NCBI GenBank assembly: GCA_905612245.1
Contig: CAJQRL010000030.1
Coordinates: 1 to 33,899 of the forward strand
DNA: 33,899 bases
Reading direction: 5' to 3'
From: an uncultured Nitrosomonadaceae bacterium
Lineage (GTDB): Bacteria > Pseudomonadota > Gammaproteobacteria > Burkholderiales > Nitrosomonadaceae
Part shown: positions 10,201-18,050 of the stretch, one piece after another
Layout of the letters: the number at the start of each line of letters is the position of its first letter
Position numbering within the stretch: the first letter of the stretch is position 1
Program-made: the position numbers and the translations under genes
Notes under the pieces: model-generated
Told to the model about the DNA's origin: nothing
The model's input: the letters and a program-made list of their open reading frames with translations, nothing else
Database searches by the model: none

Positions 10201-10710
10201 TGGAAATAGATCAATTAGCCCACCACGCACACTATATTCTCCTGGCGAAATTACCTGAGATACATGGGTATAACCTGCTAATGTCATCTGACTAAGAAAT
10301 AATTCCAACTCGAATACTTCTCCGCGCTTAATAAAAAATGTATACGCAGCAAGATACTCACGTGGTGACATGCGATAGAGCGCTGTGGTTACAGGAACAA
10401 TCAATACATCGCAGAAACTGTTCATAACTTGATAAAGAGTAGCAAGTCGTTCTGAGATCAGATCGTGATGAGGCGAGAGATTATCGTAGGGGAGTGTTTC
10501 CCAATCCGGCAACAGGTGCACCTTCAAACTAGGTGAGAAAAAAGGAATTTCTTCTAACAATCTTTGAGCTTCTAACGCGCTGGAAGCAATGATGACAATA
10601 GGCCTTTCCTGTTGTGCTATCTTTGCAAGAACATAGGCGTCTCCAGATCCATCAAAATTAGAATAATTGGTAATTGAACCTAACTTAGGAGGCTTAAACT
10701 TAAATTTCAT
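7237..10710 (-). CDS. mfd: Transcription-repair coupling factor
   Basis: ATP-dependent DNA translocase that removes RNA polymerase stalled at DNA damage and recruits UvrA. The 1157-residue protein has the full domain order: a UvrB-like N-terminal module (about 1-350), a linker domain, the CarD-like RNA polymerase interaction domain (about 480-540, VVHEQHGIGHYSGLV), then the superfamily 2 helicase core with Walker A GDVGFGKT (634-641), DEEH box (739-742), TATPIPRTL (765-773) and QLRGRVGRS (908-916). A C-terminal TRCF domain completes it. Length matches E. coli Mfd (1148). The ATG was chosen because MKFKFKPPKLG gives a normal N-terminus; an ATG 10 bases upstream is out of frame. No strong ribosome site is visible. 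Confidence 0.97.
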   Translation of the reverse strand: MKFKFKPPKLGSITNYSNFDGSGDAYVLAKIAQQERPIVIIASSALEAQRLLEEIPFFSPSLKVHLLPDWETLPYDNLSPHHDLISERLATLYQVMNSFCDVLIVPVTTALYRMSPREYLAAYTFFIKRGEVFELELFLSQMTLAGYTHVSQVISPGEYSVRGGLIDLFPMGSSLPYRIDRMDKEIETIKTFDVDTQRSIYPVDEVRLLPAREFPFNEDGRACFRGNFRERFEGDPTKCRIYKDVGKGISPAGIEYYLPLFFEQTATLFDYLPESVLLCLHHDIQSEIENFWCDTLSRYKLLRGDSSRPLIPPEDLFLTSEDFFRNLKPYSRIKIQPELKESKSGVQGLTSLLPPVQIDRRATNPVEKLAIFVDEFTSSGKRVLLLVESLGRRELIVDHLKQYDLFPKICDNYVQYLESTEPFMLCVSPLHNGFVLNEEAFAFITESELYAIHLYKRRERDSRNLASVTDTIFRDLSEVKIGDPVVHEQHGIGHYSGLVNMDLGDGNDIQLSEFLLLEYARGDKLYVPVSQLHLISRYSGAAPESAPLHKLGSGQWDKAKSKAIKQIRDTAAELLNLYAQRANRVGYKFEVIQHDYEAFSEGFGFEETPDQASAINAVIQDLNSDKPMDRLICGDVGFGKTEVALRAAFVAASNGKQVAVLVPTTLLAEQHFQNFSDRFGLIADQWPVVIAEMSRFRSAKEQAKVIEGLAEGKVDIVIGTHKLIQKNVKFKNLGLVIIDEEHRFGVRQKDQLMNLKSEVDILTLTATPIPRTLSMSLEGLRDFSVINTAPQRRLAIKTFVNRYSKGIIREACLREIKRGGQIYYLHNSVDTIQSTYNSLKRLLPEVSIEIAHGQMRERDLEHVMRNFYRQQFNMLLCTTIIETGIDIPSANTIIIDRADKFGLAQLHQLRGRVGRSHHQAYAYLLVPEEESLSAKAKKRIDAIQTMEGLGVGYYLAMHDLEIRGAGEVLGESQSGEMSEIGFNLYSTLLDTAIKSLKEGREPDMQNPLGVTTEINLHAPSLLPDNYCHDIHERLVLYKRMANCESSDQLDDMYKELVDRFGIFPDPVRTLLECHRLRIAARPLGVSRIDATAESILVQFIANPKVDAGKIISLVHDNAEYSFAGPDSLKIKVQIESVPERVVKINSLIKELSGSRIH

Positions 10711-10875
10711 CTGAACTCATACTAGAAGTATTGTTAAAACAAAAAAAACTAATATCTTCATTAAATATAATCATATTATGTAAATTTTCTAACTAGGTTA
10801 GTTGCCAGTTTATGTCTGAATTTTTGAGCAAGATATAAAAAAATACTCTTAATCTATATAGGTTCTAGATAGTTC

Positions 10876-12630
10876 TTATACTGAGACCCAATGTTCCAAT
10901 ATAAGTTGCAAACTGTCATTACCGCCGTATTTGTTTATATTAAGGCGATAAACAGCATCAATTTTTTCAGGAAGAGGATCCTCATGAAAAAACAACATCG
11001 ATTCATAAAGATGACCTAACTTGTGTTCGTCATCATCTAAATAAAATTTTCTCAATTTCAATTTTAGGTGCTTCTCCCCTACCACATACTGATTTTCCAC
11101 TCTGAAGAGAGCATTAAATGTAGGGTATGGAAAACCCTGCCCCCACACTTTCTCAGCGAAATTATGAGCCAAATCCAGATTCATCTCTGATTCTCGTAAA
11201 TCACCATCTGTCTCAATAATGCGCAAGAGATCTCCGGAGGAAAGCAAATTCTGTGCTGTTTCCTCGAAAGCATTCTGAAATTTATCAAAATCATTGAGAT
11301 GTATAGTCAACCCTGCTGCGGCCGCATGACCACCGAATTTTAATAATAATCCGGGATTACGTTTTGAGACTATATCTAATGCATCTCGAAGATGAAATCC
11401 GGGAATAGACCTTCCTGAACCTTTTATTTCATCACCATTTCCAGGAGCAAATATAATTACGGGCCTGTGTAATTTATCTTTAATACGAGATGCAAGAATT
11501 CCGATTACCCCCTGGTGCCAACAAGAGTCAAATAGAACTATACTGTTTGGGATCTGATCTTTCTGACTCAAATTCGGGGCAATAAGAATCTTCTCTATCA
11601 GAATTTCCGCGCTACTTTGCATATCAGTTTCTATTTCTCGACGCTGAAGATTAAGTGCATCAAGCTGCTGAGAAAGTTTCATGGCATGTGACTCATTATC
11701 AGTAATAAGACACTCAATACCAAGAGACATATCATTAAGTCTCCCTGCTGCATTTAATCTTGGCCCCAACATGAATCCTAGCTCATCAGTTGATACCTGC
11801 CTAAAGTCTCTTCGCACTATACGAAGCAAAGTATTTATGCCTGCACAACCACGACCACTCCGAATACGATACAGTCCCTGTTGCACTAAGATACGGTTAT
11901 TCATATCTAGTTTTACAACATCAGCAACAGTGCCTAGCGCTACCAGGTCAAGTAAGCTAGCAAGGTTAGGTTCCTTCTCTGAGGCAAACGCTCCACGCGA
12001 ACGGAACTCTGCACGTAACGCAAGCATTAGATAAAACATTACACCTACGCCAGCTATATTCTTACTAGGAAAATTACAACCTGGTTGATTGGGATTCACT
12101 ATGGAAGCTGCATCTGGCAAACTATCCCCAGGCAAATGGTGGTCTGTAATAAGAACTTGTATACCAAGGCGATTAGCTTCTTCTACACCTTCTACACTAG
12201 CGATCCCATTATCTACTGTAATGAGAATATCGGGCCTACTTCCATCAGTTGGATTAGCAGCTAATTGCACAATCTCTGGAGTCAAACCATAACCATGCTC
12301 AAAACGATTTGGCACCAGATAATTCACAATTGCACCAAATTTTCTCAACGCACGTATTCCTACTGCACATGCCGTTGCCCCATCAGAATCGTAATCCGCT
12401 ACTATCAGTAAACGCTTTTTCTCAGTTATTGCATCCGCAAGAATTGCGGCCATTATCAAGATATTCTTAAGTTGCCAAAATGGAATAAGCTGAGACAGAT
12501 CTTCTGTGATTTGCTTAGGCTCAATAATTCCTCGAGCAGCATAAACACGAGCTAAAGCTGGATGAATGCCATTTCTGACTAGTAATTCCAAAGCGCCAGA
12601 AGTATAGTTTCGGGTAACAATATTTGTCAT
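10876..12630 (-). CDS. recJ: Single-stranded-DNA-specific 5'-3' exonuclease RecJ
   Basis: DHH-family exonuclease acting in RecF-pathway recombination, mismatch repair and base excision repair. Motifs in the 584-residue product: DYDSDG (79-84), VDNG (139-142), TDHH (162-165), NPNQPGC (179-185), and the DHHA1 signature GGHAAAAG (433-440) preceded by GSGRSIPGFHL. A C-terminal OB-like domain follows. Length is close to E. coli RecJ (577). The ATG is preceded by no good Shine-Dalgarno sequence. Mfd begins 165 bp downstream. The gap before recJ holds a 6-bp hairpin TCTCTC-TTT-GAGAGA at 12706-12720 without a T-run. The RpfE-type gene upstream is a neighbour I have seen beside recJ in other beta- and gammaproteobacteria. 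Confidence 0.96.
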   Translation of the reverse strand: MTNIVTRNYTSGALELLVRNGIHPALARVYAARGIIEPKQITEDLSQLIPFWQLKNILIMAAILADAITEKKRLLIVADYDSDGATACAVGIRALRKFGAIVNYLVPNRFEHGYGLTPEIVQLAANPTDGSRPDILITVDNGIASVEGVEEANRLGIQVLITDHHLPGDSLPDAASIVNPNQPGCNFPSKNIAGVGVMFYLMLALRAEFRSRGAFASEKEPNLASLLDLVALGTVADVVKLDMNNRILVQQGLYRIRSGRGCAGINTLLRIVRRDFRQVSTDELGFMLGPRLNAAGRLNDMSLGIECLITDNESHAMKLSQQLDALNLQRREIETDMQSSAEILIEKILIAPNLSQKDQIPNSIVLFDSCWHQGVIGILASRIKDKLHRPVIIFAPGNGDEIKGSGRSIPGFHLRDALDIVSKRNPGLLLKFGGHAAAAGLTIHLNDFDKFQNAFEETAQNLLSSGDLLRIIETDGDLRESEMNLDLAHNFAEKVWGQGFPYPTFNALFRVENQYVVGEKHLKLKLRKFYLDDDEHKLGHLYESMLFFHEDPLPEKIDAVYRLNINKYGGNDSLQLILEHWVSV

Positions 12631-12783
12631 TCGGAAAACGAATTTAATTTCTGCTCTTTAAAAAATAGTACCAAAAAACAGAAGTATTGGAATATTTCTA
12701 CAATGTCTCTCTTTGAGAGAAAGTCCTATATCTCTATTATATAAGATATTGCGAATCGTCAGAATATATTAAATTGGCAACTA

Positions 12784-13857
12784 TCAGTTAACATATGTTG
12801 AAAATGGTTTTCCCATGCGCCAGAATTTATAAAGATTATTCTTTGTTATGGAAAAATTTATAGCTACGCCTTTATTTATGGTAGTTATGGTTACCTGATT
12901 AATGGCATTCTTTTTTAGCATGTTAAGTACAGGTTCGAACCATTCTTTTTCTAACTCCTTAAGGCTCTCACGCCAACCATAGGCATCTCCATATTCAAAT
13001 TTTCCAGACAAGGAATCCAAAAAAACAAGGTGTCTGCCAGATTTATTCTGTTGCTGCCATGAATCAAAATTTACTGGAAGTTCCGTATGATTAGCACCGC
13101 AAGCCCTCGCTAAAGAACGAGGGAAAACATCATTACTCCATACATGCGCATAAATTGAATTTGCGAGTTTAGGTATAACCCCACCTCCCCAAAACCAGAT
13201 TCCATTTATTGCCAAATCTCCACGTTCTTCACGAGCCTGGTTGAGAGGATGCTCATACAATAACATTTGAATTTCGTTGAGTATTCCTTTCCAGAACATC
13301 TCTTCAGTGCCATATGGAAAATGATCATTAATATTTTTTGCGGCAGTTTCACTTAGCAAATGAGTCTGAATAAGAGGAGTCTTCTGCATATATAAATACC
13401 AACGATCAGCACATAATGGCACTAATGATATTAACTTCCGCCTGTTATCCACTCCACACGACGGAGAAAGATCATCCTCAGCAAAATGCTTGTTTATGAC
13501 CTCAGCAAATTGACAAGCCTCTTCTAATGAAATGGAGAAAGTACGACTATCAGCCAATAACACTTGCTCATGCTCAACCCGTAAGTGTACTGGATCGGCT
13601 CTTAACCAATAACCATCACCTGTTTCTGTGTCTCCTGCTTTATCTGCTAATAATGTAAGGGGTGCTACCGGTATATCCTGCTGCTTTTCTACACTAAAGG
13701 CTTTACATAGCCAATCTTCTACTCCTTTCGATTCATCCTTAGTTCGTAAACTCTTTGCAAAAAGAGTCTCGATAGCAGGTAATGATAAGTCCTGGTAGAT
13801 CTCATGAAACGTAGAGTCTGGCCAAAACAAATTTGGAATAAAAAGATGTAAATTCAT
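12784..13857 (-). CDS. RpfE-type / phosphoglycerate-mutase-like protein of unknown function
   Basis: The 357-residue product matches the conserved but uncharacterised family often annotated as regulatory protein RpfE type or as a cofactor-independent phosphoglycerate mutase-like protein. Recognisable family segments are YWLRADPVHL (83-92), the NEIQMLL block (194-200) and GIWFWGGG (219-226), plus RWYL near residue 152. No signal peptide or membrane helix is seen, so it is probably cytoplasmic. I see no Asp-Ser metal-phosphatase motif, so mutase activity is doubtful. In Xanthomonas, rpfE lies beside recJ in the rpf cluster, and the same adjacency is kept here, 153 bp upstream of recJ. No diffusible-signal genes (rpfF, rpfC, rpfG) are present, so a quorum-sensing role should not be assumed. 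Confidence 0.75.
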   Translation of the reverse strand: MNLHLFIPNLFWPDSTFHEIYQDLSLPAIETLFAKSLRTKDESKGVEDWLCKAFSVEKQQDIPVAPLTLLADKAGDTETGDGYWLRADPVHLRVEHEQVLLADSRTFSISLEEACQFAEVINKHFAEDDLSPSCGVDNRRKLISLVPLCADRWYLYMQKTPLIQTHLLSETAAKNINDHFPYGTEEMFWKGILNEIQMLLYEHPLNQAREERGDLAINGIWFWGGGVIPKLANSIYAHVWSNDVFPRSLARACGANHTELPVNFDSWQQQNKSGRHLVFLDSLSGKFEYGDAYGWRESLKELEKEWFEPVLNMLKKNAINQVTITTINKGVAINFSITKNNLYKFWRMGKPFSTYVN

Positions 13858-13895
13858 TTAGAGATACCACTAACAAAATTTTAATTTGAACAGAT

Positions 13896-13928
13896 AAAAA
13901 ATATCTATGAAGTATTTTTAATTCATAG
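13896..13928 (-). terminator. Candidate Rho-independent terminator after pmbA
   Basis: On the minus strand CTATGAA and TTCATAG pair (7 bp, 10-nt loop), followed three bases later by a run of six T. It sits between the pmbA stop and the start of the RpfE-type gene, so it would separate the two transcripts. The stem is weak (two G-C pairs). Confidence 0.4.
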
Positions 13929-13963
13929 CAATTAAATAAATCCAATACTTTTCAGCGTGCTGC

Positions 13964-15307
13964 TTAACCCCCCGCAACGGTCATTTTTTTGACTAGCAAT
14001 GAACCACTCTGTTTAGAACCATGCACCGCTACGTCGCTCCCAATTTCCGAGATATCTCCTAGCATGTCTTTAAGGTTTCCCGCTATAGTAATCTCTTCTA
14101 CCGGATAGCATATTTCACCACCCTCTACCCAATAACCTGCCGCACCACGAGAGTAGTCACCTGTGACGGGGTTAACTCCTTGGCCAAGAAGCTCAGTCAC
14201 TAATAACCCCTTGCCCATTTTTTTTAGTATGTCAGAAAATTCTAAAGGACTGCTGTTATTTATAGTTATGTTATGGTTCCCGCCAGCATTTCCAGAGGTA
14301 CATAACCCAAGTTTACGTGATGAGTAGCTGCCAAGAAAATAACCTTGTACTATTCCATTTTCGATAATTTTACGCTCTTGTGTTGAAACTCCTTCGTTAT
14401 CAAATACACTACTAGCCAGTCCTTTTTTTATATGGGGTAACTCATGTATCTGTATATCTGGAGAAAATACTTTTTTACCAATGCTGTCCAATAAGAAAGA
14501 TGACTTCCGATAAAGGCTAGCACCACTTATAGCACCAATAAAATGACCTATTAATCCAGCCGCGACAGGAGCCTCAAATAAAACAGGGACCTCACAAGTA
14601 GCTAATTTCTTTGCTCCCAAACGTGCCGCACTCCTCATTCCTGCTCTTTTACCAACATACTCAGCCGATTCCAAATCATTCGCATCTCTTGCTACACTAT
14701 ACCAATAGTCACGCTGCATAGCGTCATTCTGACCGGCAATTACTGCACAGCTAATACTATGACGGGAAGTTGGGTATCCACCTATGAATCCAGAACTATT
14801 TGCATAAATAAATTGTGATTCACTTAGCGAAATACAAGCCCCTTCAGAGTTATTAATACGTTTATCAATTCCAAAAGCATTATCCTCACAGGTCTGGGCA
14901 AGCTGTATCGCCTCATCTATCGATAGGTTCCACGGATGATATAAATCAAGGTCAGGAAATTTCTGTGCTAATAGATTAGTATCTGCCAGTCCAGCACAAT
15001 CGTCTTCAGCTGTATGCTTAGCTATTGAAAGTGCAGCAGCTACAGCATCATTTACAGCCTGTTTAGAAAAATCAGAGGTACTAGCATGCCCTCGCTTTTG
15101 ACCTATGTAGACTGTCACTGATAACCCTTTGTCACGGTTATATTCAATGGTCTCCACCTCACTTTTTCGTACTGTAACATTCTGGCCAAAACCTTCTGAA
15201 ACATCAGTTTCACAGCTACTTGCTCCACCTTTTTTTGCACAACACAAAATATCATCTGCTATCTGCTTGAGAGTATCGGCCTGATAAGAAAAAATTGGAG
15301 AGGACAT
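13964..15307 (-). CDS. pmbA: Metalloprotease subunit PmbA (TldE)
   Basis: TldE/PmbA partner of the TldD peptidase. In E. coli the TldD-TldE heterodimer trims unfolded peptides, including microcin B17 precursor and the CcdA antitoxin. The 447-residue protein has the family pattern: an N-terminal helical domain with KSEVETIEYNRDKGLSV near residue 53, the central LFEAPVAAGLIGHFIGAISG segment where TldD carries its HExxxH, and the C-terminal block GNLKDMLGDISEIGSDV. As expected for this subunit it lacks the HExxxH zinc motif. Length equals E. coli PmbA (450). An AGG lies about 11 nt before the ATG. It is divergent from darP, an arrangement also known in E. coli. The active partner tldD is about 5 kb away in this window. 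Confidence 0.95.
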   Translation of the reverse strand: MSSPIFSYQADTLKQIADDILCCAKKGGASSCETDVSEGFGQNVTVRKSEVETIEYNRDKGLSVTVYIGQKRGHASTSDFSKQAVNDAVAAALSIAKHTAEDDCAGLADTNLLAQKFPDLDLYHPWNLSIDEAIQLAQTCEDNAFGIDKRINNSEGACISLSESQFIYANSSGFIGGYPTSRHSISCAVIAGQNDAMQRDYWYSVARDANDLESAEYVGKRAGMRSAARLGAKKLATCEVPVLFEAPVAAGLIGHFIGAISGASLYRKSSFLLDSIGKKVFSPDIQIHELPHIKKGLASSVFDNEGVSTQERKIIENGIVQGYFLGSYSSRKLGLCTSGNAGGNHNITINNSSPLEFSDILKKMGKGLLVTELLGQGVNPVTGDYSRGAAGYWVEGGEICYPVEEITIAGNLKDMLGDISEIGSDVAVHGSKQSGSLLVKKMTVAGG

Positions 15308-15403
15308 AATAATATCGCCTATGAATATATTTAAAAGGAAGGAAATTCCGTCAAAAAAATAGATAATAATGCCATTTTTATATCCTGAGATTTATTTCCA
15401 GGT

Positions 15404-15529
15404 AAGTCTAAATGGGATTTAAATCTAAAGAACGCTATGATAGCAGCTTCTGAATCTCATAATGACAAGTCCAAATGGGATTTAAATTAAAAAAACGATA
15501 TGATAGCAGCTTCTTAATCCCATAATGAA
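15404..15529. repeat. 63-bp tandem duplication upstream of darP
   Basis: Copy 1 spans 15404-15466 and copy 2 spans 15467-15529. They align without gaps, with 8 mismatches by my count (55 of 63 identical). Each copy holds ATGGGATT near its start and AATCYCAT near its end, able to form an 8-bp stem with a 33-nt loop (15412-15419 with 15453-15460; 15475-15482 with 15516-15523). Copy 1 has a G-U pair where copy 2 has G-C, so pairing survives the sequence change. Both copies keep TATGAT (15436-15441 and 15499-15504), a possible -10, but no -35 match 17 bp upstream. The repeat ends 12 bp before the darP start. Confidence 0.85.
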
Positions 15530-15541
15530 CAGGTAGTAATC

Positions 15542-16081
15542 ATGCAAAGTACTCAGACTAGTGACCTGGAAGAAGATACTACGATCAGCAAAACACGCGT
15601 TAAACAAGAAATGCATGCTTTACAGAAGATTGGTGAGCGCTTAATTGAGCTCAATTCCAATCAATTGAAAGAATGTCTTTTACCAGATACATTATTTGAA
15701 GCAATAATTGAAGCTAAACAAATACGAAAAAATGGAGCGCGCCGGCGCCAGATACAATATATCGGCAAGTTGATGCGTGAGGTAGATATAAGCCAGATTA
15801 AGGAAAAAATATCTACCTGGGACGGGCTATCTAAAGAACATGCTGCATGGATACATCAAATAGAGCGCTGGAGAAAAAGCCTGCTTGAGGACAAAGATTC
15901 TTTCTCTGAATTTGCTGGACTACACCCGGGCGCTAATTTGCAACGTATAAGGACACTTATGAGAAATACTCATAAAGAAACGCTATCCAGCAAACCACCT
16001 AAAAGTTTTCGTGCCCTATTTCAAGAATTACAACTAAGCATTCCAAAAATTAAAGAACAAAAAGACATCGCTATAGAATAA
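15542..16081 (+). CDS. darP: Ribosome biogenesis factor DarP (YjgA, DUF615)
   Basis: DUF615 protein that associates with late 50S subunit intermediates in E. coli and promotes their maturation. The 179-residue product is highly charged and helical, without membrane segments. It carries the conserved beginning SKTRVKQEMHALQKIGERL, the central run KQIRKNGARRRQIQYIGKLM, and the late segment FAGLHPGANLQRIRTLMRN with its basic helix. Length is normal (E. coli 183). The ATG is preceded by AGG at 8 nt. Divergent pairing with pmbA is shared with enterobacteria. The unusual feature is the tandem duplication that ends just before its ribosome site. Confidence 0.94.
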   Translation: MQSTQTSDLEEDTTISKTRVKQEMHALQKIGERLIELNSNQLKECLLPDTLFEAIIEAKQIRKNGARRRQIQYIGKLMREVDISQIKEKISTWDGLSKEHAAWIHQIERWRKSLLEDKDSFSEFAGLHPGANLQRIRTLMRNTHKETLSSKPPKSFRALFQELQLSIPKIKEQKDIAIE

Positions 16082-16166
16082 ATAATCAAAACTAATTAGT
16101 ATTTCAAAATAGATGTAGCCTTAATCTGTTCGTCACAAACTTACCACCTATTTTTTTATTATATAT

Positions 16167-16847
16167 ATGAACAATATACCCGCCGATCTATTACCCAGTA
16201 TAGTAATTAAAACTGGTGATCAACCAACTCACTCTATTATATGGCTGCACGGTCTTGGTTCAGATGGAAATGACTTTGTTCCCATTGTAGAAAAACTTAA
16301 TCTGCAATCTGATTTACACACCCGCTTCGTATTTCCTCACGCCCCGATGCAGCCGGTTAGTATTAATAACGGAGCAGTGATGCGTGCATGGTATGACATA
16401 TCTGGTCAAAATTTAAGTAGTGACGAAGATGCCTCTGGAATAAGAATTTCACAGTCTGCAGTAGAAAAACTGATCAAAAGAGAAGAACAAAATGGTATCA
16501 AGCCAGAAAATATTGTACTGGCAGGATTCTCCCAAGGAGGAGCAATAGCACTTCATACTGGTCTACGCTACTCTGATAAACTTGCTGGCATCCTGGTACT
16601 GTCAAGTTATCTGCCGCTGGCAGATATGCTTGTAACTGGTGCCCATCAATCTAATTCATCCACCCAAATCTTTATGGCACATGGTCATAAAGACACCGTT
16701 ATATCTCCAGATCTGGCCATATCATCAAAGCAAAAATTACTTGAATTAGGTTATGGCGTTAATTGGAATATGTATCAGATGGAGCATTCCGTTTGTAAGG
16801 ATGAGATTGCTGATATAAGTGAATGGCTAAAAAAGATACTAGTGTAA
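16167..16847 (+). CDS. Carboxylesterase / acyl-protein thioesterase-like alpha/beta hydrolase
   Basis: Serine hydrolase of the phospholipase/carboxylesterase family (PF02230; EstB, YpfH and acyl-protein thioesterase relatives), expected to cleave short-chain esters or thioesters in the cytoplasm. The 226-residue product has the oxyanion segment WLHGLGSDGNDF (27-38) and a complete triad: Ser122 in GFSQGG, Asp176 in HGHKDTVI, His207 in MEHSV. Length is typical. No signal peptide is seen. No Shine-Dalgarno sequence is present; TATATAT directly precedes the ATG, so initiation may be weak. The gap after darP is 85 bp. Its stop codon is inside an inverted repeat that probably terminates the opposing exbD operon. 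Confidence 0.93.
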   Translation: MNNIPADLLPSIVIKTGDQPTHSIIWLHGLGSDGNDFVPIVEKLNLQSDLHTRFVFPHAPMQPVSINNGAVMRAWYDISGQNLSSDEDASGIRISQSAVEKLIKREEQNGIKPENIVLAGFSQGGAIALHTGLRYSDKLAGILVLSSYLPLADMLVTGAHQSNSSTQIFMAHGHKDTVISPDLAISSKQKLLELGYGVNWNMYQMEHSVCKDEIADISEWLKKILV

Positions 16848-16854
16848 CTAGTAT
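16829..16854 (-). terminator. Rho-independent terminator of the tonB-exbB-exbD operon
   Basis: ATACTAGT-GTA-ACTAGTAT (16836-16854) is a perfect 8-bp hairpin. Read on the minus strand it is followed by C and then six T, 36 bp past the exbD stop. The hairpin overlaps the stop codon of the convergent carboxylesterase gene (TAA at 16845-16847). On the plus strand no T-run follows. Confidence 0.55.
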
Positions 16855-16889
16855 TTAGACAGTTCAATTTAAATGGTCTCAGAGGTGCC

Positions 16890-17306
16890 TCACTTAGATG
16901 GATCTGTGACAAATCCAATACGCATCATCCCAGCTTTAGAAGCAATTGACATAACTTGTGCAACATGTTCATAAGGGACCTGGCCATCAGCACGTATATG
17001 TAACTCTGTAGCTGGATCCTGTTTTATGATCCCAGAGAAACGTGTTGCTAGCTGCACTAGCGCTATCGGCTCTCCGTTCCAGAAAAGACTCTTATCACCT
17101 TTAATTCCAAGCTCGACATGCTCTGGTTTTGTAATATTTGGACTACTGGAAGCTTTAGGCAAATCAACCTTAACTGAATGTGTAAGTAATGGTGCAGTAA
17201 TTATGAAAATTACCAATAAAACCAACATTACATCTACCAATGGCACGACATTAATCTCAGCCATTGGCGCCTGACTCCCATTTCTATCCATGCTACCAAA
17301 TGACAT
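16890..17306 (-). CDS. exbD: Biopolymer transport protein ExbD/TolR
   Basis: Stator subunit of the proton-driven TonB energising complex. The 138-residue product has one N-terminal membrane helix (about 20-42) beginning AEINVVPLVDVMLVLLVIF, with the proton-carrying aspartate at residue 25, the same position as in E. coli ExbD. The periplasmic domain ends in the usual pattern IRADGQVPYEHVAQVM...GFVTDP. Its ATG overlaps the exbB stop by one base (TAATG), so translation is coupled. TolR is the alternative, but the tonB gene upstream and the lack of tolA, tolB or pal favour ExbD. Confidence 0.93.
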   Translation of the reverse strand: MSFGSMDRNGSQAPMAEINVVPLVDVMLVLLVIFIITAPLLTHSVKVDLPKASSSPNITKPEHVELGIKGDKSLFWNGEPIALVQLATRFSGIIKQDPATELHIRADGQVPYEHVAQVMSIASKAGMMRIGFVTDPSK

Positions 17307-18046
17307 TACTTGTCCCCTTCCGCTTTAGATACAACGCGTAACGGACGTACCTCACCTGCTGAGCTATTGGTTTTAGCTCCAACTGAGATTAATGCGAAAA
17401 GATCATGCGCAAATGAATCTAATCGTGCCAACCATATACGGTTACGGCGTATAAATGCGTTATATGCCAAGACTGCCGGGATCGCTACGGCTAACCCCAA
17501 CGCCGTCATAATAAGTGCCTCTCCTACTGGCCCAGCCACTTTATCTAACGTACCCTGACCAGAGAGGCCAATCTGCACCAGCGCATGATAGATACCCCAC
17601 ACTGTGCCAAATAAGCCTATATATGGTGCTGCAGAACCAGCTGAGGCAATAATTGTCAGTCCGTTCTCTACTCGAGTAGTTTCTTGGTCAATACCGTTTC
17701 GCAATACACGAGTTATAAATTCACTTGCACCACCTGCTGCCTCAAGCTTTTGCAGACCATGTTTTTCTGAATCTTCTGCAGCATGCAGTGCTAACTGAGC
17801 GAGTTTCGCAAAAGCGTTATTAGATGAGTCACTGCTTAAAGTGGTGCTAACCTCCTCTAGTGAATCAGCATTCCAAAATTGTTTCAGAAAAATCTCTGTG
17901 CGTCTTCCTTCTAAAAAATTAGCAACACTCTTGGTAAGAATAAGATACCAACTCGCCACAGAAAGTGAAAGCAACAATACAAGTACGCTGATTCCAACAC
18001 CATCAATTTGGTTAAGAAAATTAGAATAACCTAGTCCATGTTCCAT
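17306..18046 (-). CDS. exbB: Biopolymer transport protein ExbB/TolQ
   Basis: Channel-forming subunit of the TonB-ExbB-ExbD motor. With this start the product has 246 residues and three membrane helices (about 15-36, 130-155, 172-196), with the family segments ASAGSAAPYIGLFGTVWGI and GPVGEALIMTALGLAVAIP. The reading frame is open up to an ATG at 18091, but that would add 15 residues and overlap the end of tonB. The ATG at 18046 has AAGGG about 10 nt upstream, and it falls 4 nt after the tonB stop at 18051, so it was chosen. The exbD start overlaps its stop. The three genes form one operon. Confidence 0.93.
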   Translation of the reverse strand: MEHGLGYSNFLNQIDGVGISVLVLLLSLSVASWYLILTKSVANFLEGRRTEIFLKQFWNADSLEEVSTTLSSDSSNNAFAKLAQLALHAAEDSEKHGLQKLEAAGGASEFITRVLRNGIDQETTRVENGLTIIASAGSAAPYIGLFGTVWGIYHALVQIGLSGQGTLDKVAGPVGEALIMTALGLAVAIPAVLAYNAFIRRNRIWLARLDSFAHDLFALISVGAKTNSSAGEVRPLRVVSKAEGDK

Positions 18047-18050
18047 GATA

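Noticed and set aside
10840-10875. Terminator after recJ (ATCTA/TAGAT with a later T-run)
   Set aside because: Stem of 5 bp and the T-run is about 8 nt away from it; too weak.
11681-12034. 117-codon plus-strand frame inside recJ
   Set aside because: Antisense of RecJ, low-complexity Ser/Arg/Leu translation.
12706-12720. TCTCTC-TTT-GAGAGA hairpin upstream of recJ as a terminator for the RpfE-type gene
   Set aside because: No T-run follows on the minus strand, and the stem is short.
15404-15529. CRISPR array or mobile-element ends for the darP-upstream repeat
   Set aside because: Only two directly adjacent copies without spacers, no terminal inverted repeats, no transposase or cas gene.
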